Shown here in pieces: positions 29,421 to 38,311 of a stretch of DNA of 53,467 bases. Made by a program: the position numbers and the translations under genes. The first letter of the stretch is position 1. The number at the start of each line of letters is the position of its first letter. The DNA comes from Pseudomonadota bacterium. GTDB taxonomy: Bacteria > Desulfobacterota > Desulfovibrionia > Desulfovibrionales > Desulfovibrionaceae. The notes under the pieces were generated by a model. That model saw nothing but the letters and a program-made list of their open reading frames with translations, did not search any database and was not told the origin of the DNA. The DNA lies in contig JAEWQB010000026.1 of the NCBI GenBank assembly GCA_023460395.1, forward strand, positions 1-53,467, given 5' to 3'.

Positions 29421-31736
29421 CTATTTAAAATCCACGATGGTCATACCGTCGCCGCCCATATCTTCTGGAGCGAGGCGGAATCCCGCCACGGCGGGAAAAT
29501 TGCGCAGCAAGCCATGGACTTCCTTGCGCAGAGCACCCGTGCCACGTCCATGGAGAATCTCCACCTGCGTCAGGCTTCCAAGCAACGCTCTGTCAAGAAA
29601 CCGTGCGAGTTCGTCAAGTGCTACATCAGTACGCATGCCACGCAAGTCAAGACGCAGCGCAACATTTCTTTCCGCATTGACAGCCGCGGCACCGCGTTCC
29701 GGCGTTGCTACATTCTTTTCGTCCACCAGAGCGAGGTCTTTAGCGTCCGCCCACAAGGAAACTCCTGAAAGATCTACTTTCACCCTATTGCGTCTGCCGT
29801 CCACCTCTTCGACAACGCCTACTTTGCTCCACGGAAGATACCGTAAACGCTCTCCCGGACGCGCATCCGCCACGGCGAAAGGACGCACTGCTTTTTGCTG
29901 TTCCGGCTGCGCAATCAACTGTTCCCGCGTCTTCGCCAACTGCTTGAGCGCAATCTTATGACTCACCTTACCGGCTTTCCAGTCTCTGAGGACATCCTGC
30001 GCCTGTCCCTGTACCTGAGAAAACAGTGTTTCCCGATCGCGGGAGAACCGCTCCTCCAGCTTGTCGCGTTTTGCGCGGAAGCGGTCGCGTTCCTTACGCA
30101 ATTCCGCAAGCTCTTCTTCGCGGGACACAGCAAGGGAATTCAGCCGATCTATGAGCGCAGAGGTATCTTCGCCGTCCATCAGCAGGTAGCTCTCCGCCCG
30201 GCGCAGCACACTTTCCGGCATGCCGTGCTCACGGGCCACGTCGAGGGCCTGCGAAGCGCCGACCTGATCGTAGGCCAGCCGGAACAACGGCTTTTTCGTG
30301 GTCGGGTCAAAAAGTACCGACGCCGCGCGCACCTCATCTCTGCTCAGAGCATAGGCTTTAAGCGCGGGGAAATGTGTGGCGGCAGCCACGGTGGCACCTT
30401 TTTCCAGCAGACCGTCTATGACCGCCTGCGCCAGAGCCACTCCCTGTGAAGGATCGGTCCCCGCACCAAACTCGTCCAAAATAACAAGAGTGGCTTCATC
30501 CGCGTTTTCCCACAAACCGCTCAAGTGCTGAATCTGCGCGGTAAACGTGGAGACATGGCCCTCAAGACTTTGCTCATCGCCAATAAACGCGAACATGCGC
30601 GACCAGTACGGCAGCGTGCTGCCCGCCGCCACCGGCACGGGAAGACCGCTCAGTGCCATAAGCGCCACAAGTCCCAGCGTTTTCAGACACACCGTCTTAC
30701 CGCCCGCATTGCCACCGCTGATGACCAGAGCTTTTTGTCCCGGTTTCAGCGCCAGCGTAACAGGCAGCGAACCCGCCGGAGACAACGCCAACAGGGGGTG
30801 CCGCGCCTGAATCAGGTTCACGGGCACGGTATCGCCATTCCCGGAGGCGAGGTCCAAGGCGCGACCATTAAAGGCCGCCGCCAACGCGCACTTTGCCAGC
30901 AAAACGTCCACGCGCACCAGCAGACCGTGAACGCCGCGCACCGATACCATCTGACCACGTACAAGGCCGGTCAGGTACGCCAGTACCCGCCGTTCTTCCT
31001 CACGCTCCTGCCGCTTGAGATCCTGAAGTTCGTTATTCAGCTCCACCAAAAAAAGCGGCTCGAAATAGCAGGTTTCCCCTGTCTGGGAATAATCGTGAAT
31101 GATCCCCTGCACGCGGCCTTTGAAGTTACTCTTAAGCGGCAGCACATAGCGGTCATTGGCAAGGGTAAGGTAATCGTCCTGCATGTACTGGAGCAGGTTG
31201 TAGGTCTGGACGATTTCTTTGACCTTTCGGGTACACGTCTGGTGAATACGGCGTATTTCCTGACGCACCAAAAGTAATTCCGGCGAACTTTCGTCACGAA
31301 TTTGCCCGTTTTCAGCAAGACAACGGGCCAGCCCGGACCAGCATTGCCCCGGCCACGGATAGCGTTCCATCGCCGCTGCGAGCATGGGCCAGCGGGAAGC
31401 ATCTCCCCCTGTCCCACCCAACGAGTCGAGCAGTTCGCGCGCCTGCGCCAAGACCTGCCGCAGCGCCCACAAGTCATCAATGTCCAAAACGGCGTTGGGC
31501 GCGTCCAAATACTCAAACATGCCCGCCAAAGGAGTGAACGGACTGAGCCGGAATCCACTATGAGCTGACCATACCTGCCCTTGTCGGAAGAACTCCGCCT
31601 CGTCATACGCCATTTCAGGCGATGGCAATGGCGCAATAGTCAGGCACGCTGCCGCTCCGGCTTCGGAGACAGCCAATCCGGCAAGATGCGTGAGCACCTT
31701 ACCGAACTCAAGGTTCTGAAGGGTTCGTTGGTCCAT
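29421..31736 (-). CDS. mutS2: MutS2, MutS-like ATPase with Smr domain
   Basis: 771 residues, the usual MutS2 length. MutS core helices and clamp are followed by Walker A (ISGGNAGGKTVCLKTLG), Walker B (LVILDEFGAGTDP) and a C-terminal Smr nuclease domain (LDLRGMRTDVAL, EILHGRGTGALR). The mismatch-binding domain is absent. MutS2 proteins act on recombination intermediates and, in some species, on collided ribosomes; which applies here is unknown. The ATG at 31736 has no strong ribosome-binding site. It lies 19 bases after yqeY. Confidence 0.95.
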   Translation of the reverse strand: MDQRTLQNLEFGKVLTHLAGLAVSEAGAAACLTIAPLPSPEMAYDEAEFFRQGQVWSAHSGFRLSPFTPLAGMFEYLDAPNAVLDIDDLWALRQVLAQARELLDSLGGTGGDASRWPMLAAAMERYPWPGQCWSGLARCLAENGQIRDESSPELLLVRQEIRRIHQTCTRKVKEIVQTYNLLQYMQDDYLTLANDRYVLPLKSNFKGRVQGIIHDYSQTGETCYFEPLFLVELNNELQDLKRQEREEERRVLAYLTGLVRGQMVSVRGVHGLLVRVDVLLAKCALAAAFNGRALDLASGNGDTVPVNLIQARHPLLALSPAGSLPVTLALKPGQKALVISGGNAGGKTVCLKTLGLVALMALSGLPVPVAAGSTLPYWSRMFAFIGDEQSLEGHVSTFTAQIQHLSGLWENADEATLVILDEFGAGTDPSQGVALAQAVIDGLLEKGATVAAATHFPALKAYALSRDEVRAASVLFDPTTKKPLFRLAYDQVGASQALDVAREHGMPESVLRRAESYLLMDGEDTSALIDRLNSLAVSREEELAELRKERDRFRAKRDKLEERFSRDRETLFSQVQGQAQDVLRDWKAGKVSHKIALKQLAKTREQLIAQPEQQKAVRPFAVADARPGERLRYLPWSKVGVVEEVDGRRNRVKVDLSGVSLWADAKDLALVDEKNVATPERGAAAVNAERNVALRLDLRGMRTDVALDELARFLDRALLGSLTQVEILHGRGTGALRKEVHGLLRNFPAVAGFRLAPEDMGGDGMTIVDFK

Positions 31737-31755
31737 ATGCAGAAAAATGCAGGGT

Positions 31756-32199
31756 CTAGGCGAGTTTTTCGCGAACAAGCGCGCTCAACTTTTTGCCGTC
31801 CACACGCCCTTTATAGCCAGCCATGATGGGATTCATGACCTTGCCCATATCTTTCATGCTGGTAGCGCCGGATTCCGCTATGGCCTGCTCCACCAAAGCG
31901 CGAAGCTCTTCATCGGAAAGAGGCTGAGGCAAATACCCCTGCAATACGACAAGCTCCGCCTGCTCAATGGCGGCGAGGTCCGCACGGCCCGCGGCGGTGT
32001 ATTGCTCAATGGAGTCCTGCCGCTGTTTGGCCTGCTTCATGATGACGGTAAAAATATCTTCATCCGTCAGTTCGCGCAGCAGTTCCACTTGCAGGTTCTT
32101 AGCGGCGGTTTTCAGGTGGCGCAACACGCCGAGCGTAACCTGCTCCTTGGCCTTGTATGCGGCAATGTAATCCGATTCCAGCTGTTTGGCGAGACTCAT
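31756..32199 (-). CDS. yqeY: YqeY/GatB C-terminal-like protein
   Basis: 147 residues with the YqeY helical fold (DYIAAYKAKEQVTLGVLR, EQAELVVLQGYLPQPLSD, MGKVMNPIMAGYKGRVDGK). It resembles the tail of GatB, the tRNA-dependent amidotransferase subunit, but its role is not settled. It lies between rpsU and mutS2, as in many delta-type genomes. A weak AGGGTG lies upstream. Confidence 0.92.
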   Translation of the reverse strand: MSLAKQLESDYIAAYKAKEQVTLGVLRHLKTAAKNLQVELLRELTDEDIFTVIMKQAKQRQDSIEQYTAAGRADLAAIEQAELVVLQGYLPQPLSDEELRALVEQAIAESGATSMKDMGKVMNPIMAGYKGRVDGKKLSALVREKLA

Positions 32200-32244
32200 G
32201 GATTCACCCTGAAGGTAAGAGGGGGAGAAAAGGCGAAGAAGAAT

Positions 32245-32274
32245 GCGGGGATTCGAAACAACCCGAATCCCCGC
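32245..32274 (-). terminator. Hairpin between rpsU and yqeY
   Basis: Perfect 11-base stem GCGGGGATTCG / CGAATCCCCGC. The tract after it on the minus strand is only moderately T-rich, so it may attenuate transcription or mark a processing point. Confidence 0.5.
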
Positions 32275-32353
32275 CAGAAATGCATTGTCACCGCGCGAAG
32301 GCGGACTTCATGCTTGTAACGGCATGCCAATTCAGGCACACCGCAAAACGCGG

Positions 32354-32557
32354 CTAGGCCGCGTTCATCTTTCTCATCTTTTTAACGAGACGCTTGCGTG
32401 CGGCGGCTTTCTTTTTCTTGCGCATCACGCTGGGCTTCTCAAAGTGCTGGCGCTTCTTCATTTCAGAAAGCACACCAGCTTTTTCCACCTGCTTTTTGAA
32501 GCGACGCAGAGCGATGTCAAAGTTGTAATCGCCTTCATCAAGGAAAACTCCGGGCAT
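32354..32557 (-). CDS. rpsU: Ribosomal protein S21
   Basis: 67 residues, MPGVFLDEGDYNFDIALRRF, then a basic tail rich in Lys and Arg (RKKKKAAARKRLVKKMRK). Small-subunit protein involved in initiation. The ATG at 32557 fits the family length and follows AAGGTGGTG; a start 17 codons earlier does not. It heads the rpsU-yqeY-mutS2-dnaG-rpoD block, akin to the macromolecular-synthesis operon of enterobacteria. Confidence 0.95.
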   Translation of the reverse strand: MPGVFLDEGDYNFDIALRRFKKQVEKAGVLSEMKKRQHFEKPSVMRKKKKAAARKRLVKKMRKMNAA

Positions 32558-32730
32558 TACCGAATCACCACCTTCATGCAATGTCCCCAACAAAGTGCGC
32601 CGGGGCAAGAAAGTCTTTTACCCACTCAGGCACGATATGGCAAGCCTTTTCCACAGAGAAGAGCACGCCCCTTCCGGGCGGGTATTCTCCCGGAGGTGCT
32701 GCGGCTGCCCATACGGGGAGCCAATAAAAA

Positions 32731-32757
32731 CCCGCCCCCAAAGGGGCGGGTGATTTT
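32731..32757 (-). terminator. Terminator after the small membrane protein gene
   Basis: CCCGCCCC (32731-32738) and GGGGCGGG (32743-32750). On the minus strand TTTTTATT follows at 32730-32723, and T5 also follows on the plus strand. Confidence 0.8.
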
Positions 32758-32775
32758 TACCGGACAGACGTGATT

Positions 32776-32970
32776 CTAATGTCCGCTGTTATGACCGGGA
32801 CACGCCGTATCATGGCGAGCTTCAAGTACGGATTTAACAATCACGTAGCCAAGCCCGGAACAAATCACAAACAAAACAGCGTACAGAACCCCAAAAAACA
32901 CGAAATGGTCAGCCATCCACCACGGAATATCCATGGGGAGCGGGCTATGAATCGTTTCGCCGTGTAACAT
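32776..32970 (-). CDS. Small single-span membrane protein, unknown
   Basis: 64 residues with one strong hydrophobic span (FVFFGVLYAVLFVICSGLGY) after a proline-rich start, and a short polar tail ending in His and Gly residues (CPGHNSGH). GGAGG lies four bases before the ATG and a terminator follows, so it is a real gene. I do not recognise a function. The terminal Cys/His residues could bind metal. Confidence 0.7.
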   Translation of the reverse strand: MLHGETIHSPLPMDIPWWMADHFVFFGVLYAVLFVICSGLGYVIVKSVLEARHDTACPGHNSGH

Positions 32971-32986
32971 TACGCCTCCGGCCCCA

Positions 32987-33259
32987 CTACTTTACAGCTT
33001 CTTTAAGAAGCTTGCCGGGGCGGAATTTTACCACCTTGGCGGCGGGAATGGAAATTTCCTTTCCGGTCCGCGGGTTGCGCCCTTTGCGTTCCTTACGGTC
33101 TTCCACAACAAAGGTGCCAAAACCGGTCAAGGTCAGCTTGCCTTCCTTAACCAGCACGTCCTCTACGGCGTCGAGAAACGCATTGAGCGAACGCTCTGCA
33201 TTGGCCTTGGTCAGGTTCGCCTTTTCAGCAATCTTTTCAACAAGATCAGCCTTAGTCAT
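32987..33259 (-). CDS. hup: HU-family DNA-binding protein
   Basis: 90 residues, typical HU length: MTKADLVEKIAEKANLTK, then FGTFVVEDRKERKGRNPRTG (the DNA-binding arm) and KVVKFRPGKLLKEAV. It bends and packs DNA as a dimer. The ATG at 33259 has GAGGAGG nine bases upstream. It is followed at 16 bases by the small membrane protein gene and may be co-transcribed with it. Confidence 0.96.
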   Translation of the reverse strand: MTKADLVEKIAEKANLTKANAERSLNAFLDAVEDVLVKEGKLTLTGFGTFVVEDRKERKGRNPRTGKEISIPAAKVVKFRPGKLLKEAVK

Positions 33260-33446
33260 CTGCCACGTCCTCCTCTCTGGGGTTACCAAAAAAATGCGCT
33301 TGGCAAAAATGCCGCCCAACCCGCGTCTGCGAACTGAGGCGACTTTGAGATTTTTTTCTCAAACCCGAAAATTCCTTAGCAGATGCGGAAAACAGGCGCA
33401 ACGGGAAAATCGTCTTCAGAAGGCAAACATGATTTCTCCCCGCAAG

Positions 33447-34265
33447 TCAAGCGGGTATCCTGTTTTTCATGGTGGTTGCGAGAATCTGAAACTGTCGGGG
33501 AGAAAGCGTTTCCGGTCTGGCGGTGGGTTCCACTCCTGCGGAAGCTAACCCTTCAGCCAAGGCGGAGCCAAAGTATCCTTTTAAAATTGTTTGCATTTGT
33601 TTTCTGCGCTGTTGGAAACAGACCTTCAGAAACCACGATAACGCCGCGGAATCAAAATCCATAGACGTCCGGGGGAGCGGGTCAAACCGTAAAACCGCAG
33701 AATCCACTTTGGGCCGGGGTTTAAAGACTGTGGGCGGCACAATAAACGCACGGCGGGGCACGCAAAAACTCTGCAACCACACAGAAAGCGCGCCATATTG
33801 TTTGTTTCCGGGAACAGCGACAATGCGGTCGCCTACTTCTTTCTGAATCATGAAAACAGCCCGGACCAGCCCGGAGGCCTGACTGAGAATATCCCACATG
33901 AGCGGCGAAGCCACATTATACGGCAAATTTCCGATGACCTTCCACGATATGCCCGGCGTTAGCGTACACCACGGGTACGACAGAGCGTCTCCCTGTACCA
34001 CTGTTAACACGGGGTCACCGGCAGGTGGGTTTGTCGCGTGTTCTGCCGCCCAATGATCGTCTTTCTCCAGCACAAAAAACGCGCGGGGGCCTTTGGCGTG
34101 AATGTACCGGGTCAGCGCGCCGGGACCGGGGCCGATTTCAAGCACGTGGTCTTCCGGCCCGATGTCCAGTTGGTTCACGATGCGTTCGGCGATATTGCGG
34201 TCTTGTAAAAAATTCTGGCCCAGACTTTTTTTGGCGCGCGGGGGGGAGGAAGCATCGGTCATCAT
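33447..34265 (-). CDS. rsmA: RsmA/KsgA, 16S rRNA dimethyladenosine transferase
   Basis: Dimethylates two adjacent adenines near the 3' end of 16S rRNA. 272 residues. Motifs: SLGQNFLQD, LEIGPGPGALT (AdoMet site) and GNLPYNVASPL (catalytic NLPY). Starts in ATGATGA, overlapping the DUF2062 stop by four bases, with GAAGG upstream, so the pair is translationally coupled. Confidence 0.95.
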   Translation of the reverse strand: MMTDASSPPRAKKSLGQNFLQDRNIAERIVNQLDIGPEDHVLEIGPGPGALTRYIHAKGPRAFFVLEKDDHWAAEHATNPPAGDPVLTVVQGDALSYPWCTLTPGISWKVIGNLPYNVASPLMWDILSQASGLVRAVFMIQKEVGDRIVAVPGNKQYGALSVWLQSFCVPRRAFIVPPTVFKPRPKVDSAVLRFDPLPRTSMDFDSAALSWFLKVCFQQRRKQMQTILKGYFGSALAEGLASAGVEPTARPETLSPRQFQILATTMKNRIPA

Positions 34266-34912
34266 AGTCTGCCTTCACGCGTTTGACTCTGCCGGTCCGT
34301 TGAGGTGCAAAAGCGCTTCTGTTTCTCAGTTTCCGAACATCCCGCGAGATCTTCAGGCCCCTCGCGGCGCTGCGCCGTAGCATCCGGGGCTGTCCCGGCA
34401 GCGTTGTTGTTTCCGGCATTCACCCGGTTTGCCTGATGCTTGCGAATAAGCCGGATCATGCGTTTCTGCCGATAGCTGTTCACTGCGCGGAATGTGACCA
34501 CATACGTTACAAACGCAGCGGGAATGCCCAGCACCAGCCCTCCGACAAACATGACAACCACCAGCCCCCAGCCTTGGTGAATCATAGATTCCAACTCAAG
34601 GTGGTGAAAGTTAAGTTCCGGTGTTTCCACGCCGGGCAATAAAAAACGCCCCACATAGAACAACATGGCATAAAAAGGGATCATATTGACCGGATTGGAA
34701 ACCCACGTCCCCAGTGCTGCCGGAATTTTGCTGCCGCGCACCAGAAAAGCCAGCGTCAGGGCGATAACCGTCTGAAACGGAATGACTGGCAAGAAGCCCA
34801 CAAACACTCCGACAGCCAGCCCCAAGGCCACCGCATGGGTGGAAGCCTTAAGGCGCATGATTTTCAGATAATTGTATCGGAGTGAACGTTTTACAGCATC
34901 CCATTTACTCAC
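34262..34912 (-). CDS. DUF2062 membrane protein
   Basis: 216 residues. Three or four hydrophobic segments in the DUF2062 pattern (THAVALGLAVGVFVGFLPV, PFQTVIALTLAFL, TWVSNPVNMIPFYAMLFYVG) and a polar C-terminal tail of about 60 residues. The family is widespread but has no defined function. The start is GTG with GGAGGAG ten bases upstream. It is coupled to rsmA. Confidence 0.88.
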   Translation of the reverse strand: MSKWDAVKRSLRYNYLKIMRLKASTHAVALGLAVGVFVGFLPVIPFQTVIALTLAFLVRGSKIPAALGTWVSNPVNMIPFYAMLFYVGRFLLPGVETPELNFHHLELESMIHQGWGLVVVMFVGGLVLGIPAAFVTYVVTFRAVNSYRQKRMIRLIRKHQANRVNAGNNNAAGTAPDATAQRREGPEDLAGCSETEKQKRFCTSTDRQSQTREGRL

Positions 34913-34961
34913 GAGTGTTCGTCTCCTCCGGCAGAGTTTTCCGCATCATGTTCCCCGTCAG

Positions 34962-37019
34962 TTACGCCAGCATGTCAAACCGGGAAAATGCCAGTACCAA
35001 CCCGGCACGTCCCTGCGTGGCAGAGCGCAACGCCGTAGAAAATCCAAAGAGCCTGCGCATGGGCGCTAGAGCCTGTACTATCTTCTGCCCGGACCGGTCA
35101 AACAGGTCTTCCACCTTGGCGCCCTTCATACCCAACAAGCTTACCACGTCTCCCACGTGTTCCGCAGGCACGCTTATTTCCACACGCATTATTGGTTCGA
35201 GCAAAGCGGAAGCCGCTGCGGAAAGGGCGTCCTTTGCCGCCATAACCGCAGCCATGTGATATCCCGCAGGAGAGGAACTCCCCTCCCGGCGCTCCAAAGA
35301 AACCACGGAAATGGCGACATCCTGAACGGGATAGCCCTTGAGCACTCCGCTCATAAGACTATCCGTAATACCGTGTTCCACCGCGTCAAGCCACGGTTTG
35401 GGCCACCCCTCCGTGTTCATGGAAAATACGACCAAATTCCCAGATTCACGCGCGCGAGGAGCAACATGAAGCCCCACCCGACCAAAATGCGGCTGACCAC
35501 CGAGTTCACGATCAAACTCGCCGGAGCCTTCCGCCTCTTTGGTGACAGTTTCCTGATATACCACCTGCGGGTTCCCCACGCGGGGCGACAAGCGGTATTC
35601 GCGCGCCAACCGTTCCGCCAGCACTTCCAGATGCAGTTCCCCCATGCCGGAAACAAGACGCTGCCCCGTTTCCTCATCCAGTTCAAACCGCAAGGTGGGG
35701 TCTTCCTGAAGATACCGCCCCAGCGCTTCGTCCAGCCGGTCGGCCTCTTCCGCATTGCGCGGTTCTAGCGCAAGTGAAATGACGGGCTGATACGCGTTGA
35801 TATTTTCCAAAAGATAGGGGTGGTCCGGTTGGGTGAGCGTGTCCCCCGTGCGGGCGGACTTCATTCCCGTCATAGCAACAATGTCACCCGCGCGGGCCAC
35901 TTCCAGCGCTTCACGATGGTCCGCATGCAACCGGAAAAGACGCGACGCCCGCTCTGAAACTCCCTGCGTGACATTACGGTAGGCCTCTCCCGCATGCAGC
36001 GCTCCCGCGTAGACCCGCACAAGCACCACCTTGCGCCCTTCTTCCATTGTGACCTTACAAACCAAAGCGGCTAACGGCCCATCGGGGGCAACCTGCAAGA
36101 CAACCTCTTCACCGACATGACGCCCCTCGCCCACGTGCGCCACTGGAGCGGGAATATCGAGCGGTCCCGGTAAATAGGCCACAACGCCATCCAGCACCAG
36201 TTGCACGCCCACATTCCGCAAAGCTGATCCCGCGAAAACAGGAACAGCACGTAGTGCGAGTGTGGCCTGCCGGATAACATGGCGCAATTCTTCCTCACTG
36301 GGTTCTTCACCAGCGAGATACTGTTCCATGCACCCATCGTCCAAGTCCGCCACAGCCTCCAGCAGCCGCTCTCGCCATGGCAGCACGCATTCCAGCTCTT
36401 CATCGGAAAGGGGCAAACGCTCCATAACGCGCCCTTGGGTCGCGTCATCAAACCGCACGCGCTCCATGCGGATAACGTCCGCCACACCGGCAAAGTCGGC
36501 CCCCTGCCCCAGCGGAATGACCACAGGCAGCGGATTCGCCTTCAAGCGTTCGCGCATGGCGTCTAAGACCGCATTGAAGTCGGCCCCCGCCCGGTCCATT
36601 TTGTTAATGAACGCAAGTTTGGGCACATGAAATTTTTCCGACTGCCGCCACACGGTTTCAGACTGCGGCTCCACGCCCCCCACTGCGCAAAATACGCCGA
36701 TTGCGCCATCCAGCACACGCAGGCTGCGCTCTACTTCGATAGTAAAATCAACATGCCCCGGCGTATCAATAATAGTGAGGGTATGCCCGTCCCACAGGCA
36801 CGAAGTGCATGCCGAGGCAATGGTAATGCCACGTTCCTGCTCTTCGGGCATAAAATCCATAGTCGCGGTACCTTCATGTACCTCGCCCATACGATGAATG
36901 CGGTCGGTGTAAAAGAGAATACGCTCGGTCAAGGTGGTCTTACCCGCGTCTATATGCGCGATAACACCGAAATTTCTCAGCATATTCAAATAGCTAGTGG
37001 ATGATGTCGCAGCGCTCAT
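34962..37019 (-). CDS. fusA: Elongation factor G (possibly a second copy)
   Basis: Translocase GTPase, about 685 residues. G motifs AHIDAGKTT, DTPGHVDFT and NKMDRAGADF; domain IV and V signatures follow (MGELHLEVLAERLAREY, GYPVQDVAISV). It is not next to rpsL, rpsG or tuf, so it may be an accessory EF-G, for example for ribosome recycling; I cannot tell from the sequence. GGAGGGG precedes the ATG at 37019. Confidence 0.93.
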   Translation of the reverse strand: MSAATSSTSYLNMLRNFGVIAHIDAGKTTLTERILFYTDRIHRMGEVHEGTATMDFMPEEQERGITIASACTSCLWDGHTLTIIDTPGHVDFTIEVERSLRVLDGAIGVFCAVGGVEPQSETVWRQSEKFHVPKLAFINKMDRAGADFNAVLDAMRERLKANPLPVVIPLGQGADFAGVADVIRMERVRFDDATQGRVMERLPLSDEELECVLPWRERLLEAVADLDDGCMEQYLAGEEPSEEELRHVIRQATLALRAVPVFAGSALRNVGVQLVLDGVVAYLPGPLDIPAPVAHVGEGRHVGEEVVLQVAPDGPLAALVCKVTMEEGRKVVLVRVYAGALHAGEAYRNVTQGVSERASRLFRLHADHREALEVARAGDIVAMTGMKSARTGDTLTQPDHPYLLENINAYQPVISLALEPRNAEEADRLDEALGRYLQEDPTLRFELDEETGQRLVSGMGELHLEVLAERLAREYRLSPRVGNPQVVYQETVTKEAEGSGEFDRELGGQPHFGRVGLHVAPRARESGNLVVFSMNTEGWPKPWLDAVEHGITDSLMSGVLKGYPVQDVAISVVSLERREGSSSPAGYHMAAVMAAKDALSAAASALLEPIMRVEISVPAEHVGDVVSLLGMKGAKVEDLFDRSGQKIVQALAPMRRLFGFSTALRSATQGRAGLVLAFSRFDMLA

Positions 37020-37109
37020 ATGTTTCCCCTCCGCAAACTCCATACGGAAATCGCGGCCCACCACATTCCGCCAAGGATATGGGAGCCTGCCACATGCCGG
37101 TGGACCGAC

Positions 37110-38234
37110 TTATGCGTCCCCAAATACGTGAAGACGCTGATGCCGAAAAAATGCGGGAGACAGTTCAGGCCAGATCCAACAACCTTCCTGCCCCGCCCCC
37201 AGCACCAACGGAATATTGGCCTGTTCCGTCACATGGCGAGAAGAAACCGGGTCTGCCACCACTGCGGCGTAGACTCGGCGCTCCCCGGAAAAATTCGTGA
37301 GCGTGGACAATGCGACTTGTTCCCAGTCTGGATGCGCCCACGCGAGCACTGCCGTATCCAATGCCGCCGCGTCTTCCACGGCGAGCGTTGTACACGTTGG
37401 CTCGCTCCATACGCGCAGAGGGGATGAAGAGGCCAGCTCTGCGGACATCCCCACGGTCTGCAACGCGTTTCCTAAGAACAGGCAACGCCCTGTTCCGTGC
37501 TTTCCCGTTGCCAGTGAGTCCAGCATGGTGCAGATCCGTGCCCGCGTCATATCCGCAACGAGTTCTTGCCCCGCGAGTTCCAGCGCTGCCAGTATCTCCG
37601 GCTGCCAAGCGTCTATGCAAATATTTGTGCAAATATTTGTGCAAACAGGTGTGCAGCCCCCTGCAGCGATACCTGCATGGGTACCCCAACTATCCGCATC
37701 AGCGCCGGTATGAGCATTCACGGCGGCAGCGCTTTCGTTCATACTTTCCACCGGAACAAACCGCTCTTCGCACAGTCGCACCACCAGCACATCGTCCACT
37801 CCCGCTAAAAACGCGGGCATCAGGGCGGCAAGCATACGCGGGGCGGCGGCATACTGTGCGGGAAGCACCAGCAACACCCAGTCCACCGGGGTGTGCGTCT
37901 GTTCTGTGGCAAACGCTTGCCGCCACTGGGTAACGCAACGCGTTTTTCCCCGGTTGTTCATGCCATACAGGGTATGCAACTGGGCAATGGACGTTTTAAG
38001 CCACGCCCTGCGTTCTGCGGGCACACTATCGTAAGCGGCACCGAACGCGTCATCGTCCACTAAACGGCAGCAGGAGCAAACGCCGGGCATTGCCTCAGCG
38101 TGTGGAACGCCTTCAGAATCGTGGAAATGGGGACTCCCCGGCCTGTCAGTCTGCGCCATGCCACCAGTGTTGTCCGGCACATCCCGACCGATGCTTGAGG
38201 AAATCCATGGAGAGAACCTGCTTTCTTCCGTCAT
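37110..38234 (-). CDS. Hypothetical protein resembling part of histidinol dehydrogenase
   Basis: 374 residues. The segment DWVLLVLPAQYAAAPRMLAA, followed by MPAFLAGVDDVLVVRL, and ALELAGQELVADM further on, recall the HisD fold. HisD catalytic residues are not evident, so enzyme activity is doubtful. A Cys pair (GVCSCCRLV) is near residue 50. Inside, a 12-base unit (GCAAATATTTGT) is repeated in tandem at 37618-37645 and encodes CTNICTNIC. The ATG at 38234 has GAGGGG upstream. It lies between fusA and lptG. Confidence 0.55.
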   Translation of the reverse strand: MTEESRFSPWISSSIGRDVPDNTGGMAQTDRPGSPHFHDSEGVPHAEAMPGVCSCCRLVDDDAFGAAYDSVPAERRAWLKTSIAQLHTLYGMNNRGKTRCVTQWRQAFATEQTHTPVDWVLLVLPAQYAAAPRMLAALMPAFLAGVDDVLVVRLCEERFVPVESMNESAAAVNAHTGADADSWGTHAGIAAGGCTPVCTNICTNICIDAWQPEILAALELAGQELVADMTRARICTMLDSLATGKHGTGRCLFLGNALQTVGMSAELASSSPLRVWSEPTCTTLAVEDAAALDTAVLAWAHPDWEQVALSTLTNFSGERRVYAAVVADPVSSRHVTEQANIPLVLGAGQEGCWIWPELSPAFFRHQRLHVFGDA

Positions 38235-38311
38235 ACACCCCTCTGCGGACCGGCGCACAGCGCACGGAGTGAAACGGCGCCACGGGAACTGCCAGTCATG
38301 AGCATTCCGCC

